Positions 60,701-64,000 of a DNA stretch of 64,000 nucleotides are shown here, one piece after another. The DNA lies in the NCBI RefSeq assembly GCF_029846175.1, contig NZ_JARWAC010000007.1, positions 124,001 through 188,000 of the forward strand, written 5' to 3'. The notes beneath the pieces were generated by a model, which saw only the letters and a list, made by a program, of their open reading frames with translations, did no database searches and was not told the DNA's origin. Source of the stretch: Sphaerisporangium sp. TRM90804 (GTDB taxonomy: Bacteria > Actinomycetota > Actinomycetes > Streptosporangiales > Streptosporangiaceae). Position 1 is the stretch's first letter, and every line of letters begins with the position of its first letter. The translations under genes were made by a program, and so were the position numbers.

Positions 60701-63196
60701 CGAGCGCAGCGCCGAGTCCGGCGGGGCGGCCTCCTGCCCGGCGGCGGAGTCGAACGTGTGACGCGCCTCCTCCTCCAGCAGCGAGCGCAGCGCCGAGTCC
60801 TGAGCGGCGGCCTCCTGCCGCCCGGCGGCGGAGTCGAACGTGCGGCGCGCCTCCTGCTCAGGCGGCGGGGGTGACGCGGGCTCCGGCGCGCCGTCCCCCC
60901 GTCCGTCGAACGGGAGGGCGCCGGTCAGGTCCTCCACCGGCAGCGGCACCTCGCCCGGCGGCTCCACGACGACCACCGGCACGCCGCCGGTCTCCGGGAC
61001 ACGCCAGCGCAGCACCTCGTGCCGCCGGGCGACCTCCCCGAGCGCGGCGCGCAGCGCGCCTGCGTCGAGCGGGCCGGACAGCCGCAGCGCCATCGCGATG
61101 TTGTGCGCGGGCGTGCCGGGCGAGAGCCGTTCCACGAACCACATGCGCCGCTGGATCGCCGACAGCGCCGCCGGGGCCTCGGCGGGCGGGGCGCCCGCGG
61201 GCGGGGCGGCCTCGACCCGGCGCGCGATGCCCGCGACCGTCCGGCCCGAGAGCACGTCCTCGATGTAGACGTCCCTGCCCAGCTCGGCGCGCAGGGCCGA
61301 CACCAGGCGCATGGCGAGCAGCGAGTGGCCGCCCGCCGCGAAGAAGTCGTCGCCGGGCCCCGGCTCGGCGTCGCCGAACGTGCGGGCCCACGCCGCGGCG
61401 ACGAGCCGCTCGGTCTCGGTGCGGAGCGCCTCGCCGCGCGCCGGGACCGGGCCGGGGGCGGCGGCGTGGGCATGGGCGCGCAGGCGGGCCAGGTCGACCT
61501 TGCCCGCCGTGGTCAGCGGCAGCACGGGCAGCCCGACCACCTGCGTGGGGACCATGTAGGCGGGCAGGCGGGCCAGGCAGTGCTCGCGGATCGCCCCGGG
61601 GTCGGCGGCGTCCCCGGGCGCCAGGTAGGCGACGAGGGCCCGCAGGCCCGAGGGGCCGGTGTCCACGTCCACGACGGCCTGGCGCACGCCGGGGTGGGCG
61701 CGCAGCACCGACTCGACCTCGCCGATCTCCACCCGCTGCCCCTGGATCTTCACCTGGCGGTCGAGCCGTCCCAGGAAGCCGATCCGCCCGTCGGGCTCGA
61801 CCACGACGCGGTCGCCCGTGCGGTACAGCCGCGAGCCCGGCGGGCCGTGCGGGTCGGGGACGAAGCGGTCGGCCGACAGGCCCGGCCGATCCAGGTAGCC
61901 CCGGGCGAGCTGGGGACCGCCGATGCACAGCTCGCCGGGCGTGCCGGGCGGGCACGGCTCCAGCCGGTCGTCCAGCACCCGCGCCACGCAGCCGGGGAGC
62001 GCGTGGCCGATCGGCAGCGGCCGGTCCCACGCGCCGGACAGCTCGGTGCCGACCACGCACACCGTGGTCTCGGTGGGCCCGTACCAGTTGTGGAACCGCC
62101 GCGTCCCCGGGCGCGCCCACCTGGCGACCTGCTCCGGCCCGGCGGGCTCGCCGGCGGTGAGCAGGTCGCGCAGCAGGGGCAGCCGGTCGGGGTCGAGCAG
62201 CGGCAGCAACGCGGGCGGGATGGTGCCCCAGGTGACCTCGTGCGCCTCAAGAAAGCGCTGCAGCCGGACGGGGTCCACCCGGTCGTCGTCGGGGATGAAC
62301 GCGACCGAGCCGCCCCTGGCCAGCGGGGCGAAGACGTCGAGCACCGACACGTCGAAGCCCAGCGCGGCGAAGCCGATGCTGCGGCAGCCGGCGTCGAGGC
62401 CGAAGAACTCCCCGGCCATCGTGACGAACGCGACCGCGGACGCGTGGCTCACCACCACGCCCTTGGGACGGCCCGTGGACCCGGAGGTGTACAGCACGTA
62501 GGCCGCGTTGGACGGGTGCGGCCGCCCGTCCCGCGCCCCCGCCTCCCACGACGGCACGCCATCGGGAGCGGCCGAGTCGCCGGAGGCCGCCGCGTCTTCC
62601 GGGGTCTTCGGCCGGTCGCGGTGGGCCGGGACGTCGGGATGGGCCGGGCCGGAGGCGGCCGGGACGTCGGGGTGGGCCGCGCCGGAGGCGGCCGGGATGT
62701 CGGGGTGGGCCGCGCGGGAGGCGGCCGGGATGTCGGGGTGGGCCGCGCGGGAGGCGGCCGGGCCGTCGGGGTGGGCCGCGCCGGGGGTGGCCGGGGCGTC
62801 GTCCTCGGCGGGCGCGAACAGGCGGACCGGGAGGCCCGTCAGCAGGTCTTCGGCGCCGGGGCCGGCCACCACGTGTCGGATCCCCGCGTCCTCGACGACG
62901 CCGGCCAGCCGCGCGGGCGGGTGGCCGGGGTCCAGCGGCACGTACGCGCCGCCCGCCCGCAGCACGCCGAGCACCGCGATCAGCAGCTCGGGCGTCCGGC
63001 GGGCGCAGACGCCGACGCGCACCTCCGGCCCGACGCCGGCCTCGCGCAGCCGCGCGGCCAGGGCGTCCGCAGCGCCGGTGAGGCGCCGATAGGTCAACCG
63101 CCGGTCCCACTGCCGCACCGCGATGGCGTCCGGGGTGCGCGCGGCCTGGCTGACGACGAGATCGTGCAGGAGTGCCACCGTCGTGCCCCCGCTCAA
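57761..63196 (-). CDS. NRPS loading and second module A-PCP-C-A-PCP, second A Lys2-like
   Basis: 1811 residues. The protein begins directly with an A domain (loading): [21 protein letters not shown]; pocket D-V-L-G-L-A-W-V-C, no code I know. PCP FFAAGGHSLLAMR (near 622). C with HHIVFDGLS (near 869). The second A reads YLSFTSGTTGEPKP and AHDPLLRDAF (near 1397), the pattern of Lys2 alpha-aminoadipate reductases; pocket D-P-R-H-L-G-T-Q-V. PCP FFDIGGHSLATAQ (near 1737). TTG 63196 overlaps the upstream stop (TTGA). Tandem repeats at 62628-62792, 60679-60855 and 59231-59317 expand loops. It initiates the assembly line and hands a dipeptide to the PKS. Confidence 0.88.
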   Translation of the reverse strand: MSGGTTVALLHDLVVSQAARTPDAIAVRQWDRRLTYRRLTGAADALAARLREAGVGPEVRVGVCARRTPELLIAVLGVLRAGGAYVPLDPGHPPARLAGVVEDAGIRHVVAGPGAEDLLTGLPVRLFAPAEDDAPATPGAAHPDGPAASRAAHPDIPAASRAAHPDIPAASGAAHPDVPAASGPAHPDVPAHRDRPKTPEDAAASGDSAAPDGVPSWEAGARDGRPHPSNAAYVLYTSGSTGRPKGVVVSHASAVAFVTMAGEFFGLDAGCRSIGFAALGFDVSVLDVFAPLARGGSVAFIPDDDRVDPVRLQRFLEAHEVTWGTIPPALLPLLDPDRLPLLRDLLTAGEPAGPEQVARWARPGTRRFHNWYGPTETTVCVVGTELSGAWDRPLPIGHALPGCVARVLDDRLEPCPPGTPGELCIGGPQLARGYLDRPGLSADRFVPDPHGPPGSRLYRTGDRVVVEPDGRIGFLGRLDRQVKIQGQRVEIGEVESVLRAHPGVRQAVVDVDTGPSGLRALVAYLAPGDAADPGAIREHCLARLPAYMVPTQVVGLPVLPLTTAGKVDLARLRAHAHAAAPGPVPARGEALRTETERLVAAAWARTFGDAEPGPGDDFFAAGGHSLLAMRLVSALRAELGRDVYIEDVLSGRTVAGIARRVEAAPPAGAPPAEAPAALSAIQRRMWFVERLSPGTPAHNIAMALRLSGPLDAGALRAALGEVARRHEVLRWRVPETGGVPVVVVEPPGEVPLPVEDLTGALPFDGRGDGAPEPASPPPPEQEARRTFDSAAGRQEAAAQDSALRSLLEEEARHTFDSAAGQEAAPPDSALRSLLEEEARRTFDLAAGPLWRARLFRLGPDEHVLAVTAHHIVFDGLSQAVLYEDVARAYRREPYAPLATSFGGYVAWLAARESPADLDWWAEALRGAPTVLDLPGDHPRPAVQTFEGAASGTEVDDGASRGVRRLAARLGVTPYAVLLAAFAQVLRRLSGAEDVIVGTPVADRRDPAFEPLAGCLVHVMPLRLTVADERTFEEQATGCQQALSGAFAHLDTRLERLVDRLVAGRDLSRNPLIQVQFNMYDFSEPRLDLPGITARPLPPGLPGSLFDLTMYVAERDGRYVLHTVYNPRLFRAERVEALLAGYVHLLGELVDDPARPAGLARLRPAGPVGRALPDGSAELPAWDGPGLVERVLRRAASHPGRVAVADAGGQLTYAELVGLMNRTARAVAAAGVLPGQAVAVLAARHRELPALLLGVLASGARWAVLDPALPPARLAAQARAVDARALLRCPGTVTPPELAGLPELAGLPELAGLPEPAGLPELAGRPEPVLESNSDGEAPVVPAGRRGYLSFTSGTTGEPKPVRAAEGPLARFLDWYPRAFGLGPDDRFALLAGPAHDPLLRDAFTPLVTGATLRVPGQDAVRDPAVLAAWLRDEAVTVAHVTPQLATLVAAAGVRLPALRLVLFGGDRLTRADVARLARVAPNARLVNTYGTTETPQVQAMYEITDRTAAAGPVPVGHGVDGAELLVLTPGGAPAAVGELGEVVVRGRRLAEGYLDEALTKERFTPEGPDEAVRRYRTGDLGRYDPDGRVVLAGRRDGQVKIRGYRVELGEIENTLAAHPGVRAAVVVAVDRPDGPLLRAYAVPAAAGTPPGELRRHLRDRLPGYAVPADVILLPALPLTPNGKVDRAALPAPAPRPARGPGQESATATERLITAVWREVLGVPRVSAEENFFDIGGHSLATAQVQVRLAASLGREVPIVDLFRFPTVRSLAAHLDGDRRLQGSERAARRIAARQARPSSRRPHQARQENNE
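59231..59317. repeat. 18 bp tandem repeat (LPELAG) in the Lys2-like A domain
   Basis: Five units (59231, 59249, 59267, 59285, 59303) encode LPELAG or variants LPEPAG and RPEP, in frame, just before the nucleotide-binding A3 loop. Confidence 0.85.
60679..60855. repeat. 81/84 bp tandem duplication in a C domain
   Basis: The segment reading RRTFDSAAG...DSALRSLLEEEA occurs twice before the genuine RRTFDLAAGPLWRARLFRL; unit lengths are 81 and 84 bases (27 and 28 residues). It inserts about 55 residues ahead of the HHxxxDG motif while keeping frame. Confidence 0.82.
62628..62792. repeat. 33 bp tandem repeat (11 residues x5) in the loading A domain
   Basis: Five exact-length units starting 62628, 62661, 62694, 62727 and 62760 encode AAHPD(G/I/V)PAAS(R/G) repeats, positioned in the loop before A3. 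Units 3 and 4 are identical. Confidence 0.9.
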
Positions 63197-64000
63197 AGTG
63201 AACTGTCCAGGGTGTCGAAGCGCAGCAGCGTCCGGCCGCGCGGGAGGGCGACGGCCGCGAGCGCCTCACCGCGTGAGGTGGGCAGCGGCAGGTGGGTGAC
63301 GTGCCACCCCGCGATGTCGGTCGCCGTCGCCGTGGCGATGCCGGGCGCCGTCGCCGTCGCGAGGGCGGTCGCACGGCCCGGCGGCGCGGGCGGCGGGCCG
63401 GGGTCGCCGTGCGCGACGGGCCGCCACGTGCCGGGGGCGGCGAGGTCGGGGAAGCCGACGCTCGAAGGCTCGACCCCGCTCGCCGCCACCAGCGCCTTCT
63501 TCGCCGTACGCGCGCGCAGGGCCAGCCACGGACGGTCCTCCTCGGCGGCGCCCTCGATCTGCTCAAGCTCGTCGGCGCTGAGCAGGGCGTCGTCGGGGTG
63601 GCCGCCGTCCAGGGCGCGCAGCCGCTCGACCGCCACGCCGATCTCGCCGCCCGGGGAGACGGCGGCCAGCGCCAGGCCGTCGCCGCCGGCGACGCCGCAG
63701 CTCGGGGCCGGGCCGGCGGAGTCGTAGCGGCGCATGACGGCGTCCGCGAGGCGCGCGGCGGGGACGTCCCCGGTGGCCAGCCAGACGTGCACCTCGTCGT
63801 CGCCGACCCGTTCGGGGGCGTGGCCGTCCGCCAGGTCGTCGGCGAGCAGCCGGGCCAGGCCGGCGTCCGGGTCGGCCAGGAACAGGTGACCGCCGCGCAC
63901 GGTGCGCAGGCGGAAGCGGGAGCTGGTGTGCCTGCCCCATCCGAGCATCACCGGCGGCGGCACCTCGGCGTCGTCGAGCCCGGCGACGGCGACCACGGGA
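63193..64000 (-). CDS. Phosphopantetheinyl-transferase-like protein, partial and apparently degenerate
   Basis: The frame is open to the right edge, so the N-terminus may be missing (a GTG lies at 63996). The order resembles Sfp-type PPTases: an SPGGEIGVAVERLRAL segment where VGVDVE is expected, then SADELEQIEG and RPWLALRARTAKKALVAASG where WxxKEAxxKA.G is expected. The first metal-binding Asp is Ala and the KE pair is not intact. Either this is a diverged, possibly inactive PPTase or a relative I misplace. It is the most upstream operon gene seen, coupled to the NRPS by TTGA. Confidence 0.6.
   Translation of the reverse strand, partial: PVVAVAGLDDAEVPPPVMLGWGRHTSSRFRLRTVRGGHLFLADPDAGLARLLADDLADGHAPERVGDDEVHVWLATGDVPAARLADAVMRRYDSAGPAPSCGVAGGDGLALAAVSPGGEIGVAVERLRALDGGHPDDALLSADELEQIEGAAEEDRPWLALRARTAKKALVAASGVEPSSVGFPDLAAPGTWRPVAHGDPGPPPAPPGRATALATATAPGIATATATDIAGWHVTHLPLPTSRGEALAAVALPRGRTLLRFDTLDSSL

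Overview
The window is very GC-rich throughout, with GTG/TTG starts, many translationally coupled genes, F420-type enzymes, LacI/NarL/MerR/TetR regulators, a GH81 glucanase and a long NRPS-PKS locus. This points to a filamentous actinomycete chromosome. A Streptosporangiales-type genus such as Nonomuraea, Streptosporangium or Actinomadura is my inference; no marker gene settles it. No rRNA, tRNA or CRISPR array was seen.

Regions: (1) 1-3.2 kb is a rhamnose-type sugar locus: the start of a divergent sugar ABC ATPase, a LacI regulator and rhamnulokinase, then a tiny basic protein. (2) 3.3-8.4 kb, reverse strand, is a complete branched-chain-amino-acid-type ABC importer (binding lipoprotein, LivG, LivF, LivH, LivM) behind a near-consensus promoter; its gene junctions carry decayed local duplications. 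(3) 8.4-11.7 kb is a secreted GH81 beta-1,3-glucanase with a C-terminal glucan-binding-type module, behind LacI-type operators. (4) 11.7-17.1 kb looks like a DevR/DosR hypoxia regulon: DevR-like regulator, two PPOX flavoproteins, DevS-like GAF kinase, a CydB without CydA, and a DoxX-like protein, with three DosR-box-like palindromes. (5) 17.1-28 kb holds single enzymes and local regulators: three SDR/NmrA enzymes, one SDR pseudogene, a methyltransferase, an LLM-type oxidoreductase, a NarL-type two-component pair divergent from a DUF6223 protein, a DUF2332 protein, and MerR and TetR pairs with visible operators. (6) 28-31.2 kb is an AT-richer island: a TPR protein divergent from a toxin-antitoxin-like pair, followed by an IS5-family element flanked by CTAG. 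(7) 31.2-36.4 kb is accessory DNA: methyltransferase, gene remnant, alpha/beta hydrolase, glycosyltransferase, small proteins, and a secreted protein flanked by a degenerate ~85 bp direct repeat.

(8) 36.4-64 kb, all reverse strand and mostly overlapping, is one biosynthetic operon that enters from the right edge of the window. In transcription order: PPTase-like protein (partial); NRPS A-PCP-C-A-PCP; PKS KS-AT-KR-DH-ACP; MbtH; NRPS C-A-PCP; NRPS C-A-PCP-C-A-PCP; NRPS C-A-PCP-TE; MFS exporter; strong terminator. Reading adenylation pockets by eye gives: unknown, Lys2-like (DPRH...), malonate, Gly-like, Gly-like, Ser, Ser. I recognise no known product. Oddities include a terminal TE with Cys in place of Ser and Arg in place of the expected His, KR placed before DH, a degenerate PPTase-like protein, and many in-frame minisatellite expansions in linker and loop regions. 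This operon is the strongest candidate here for an undescribed system.
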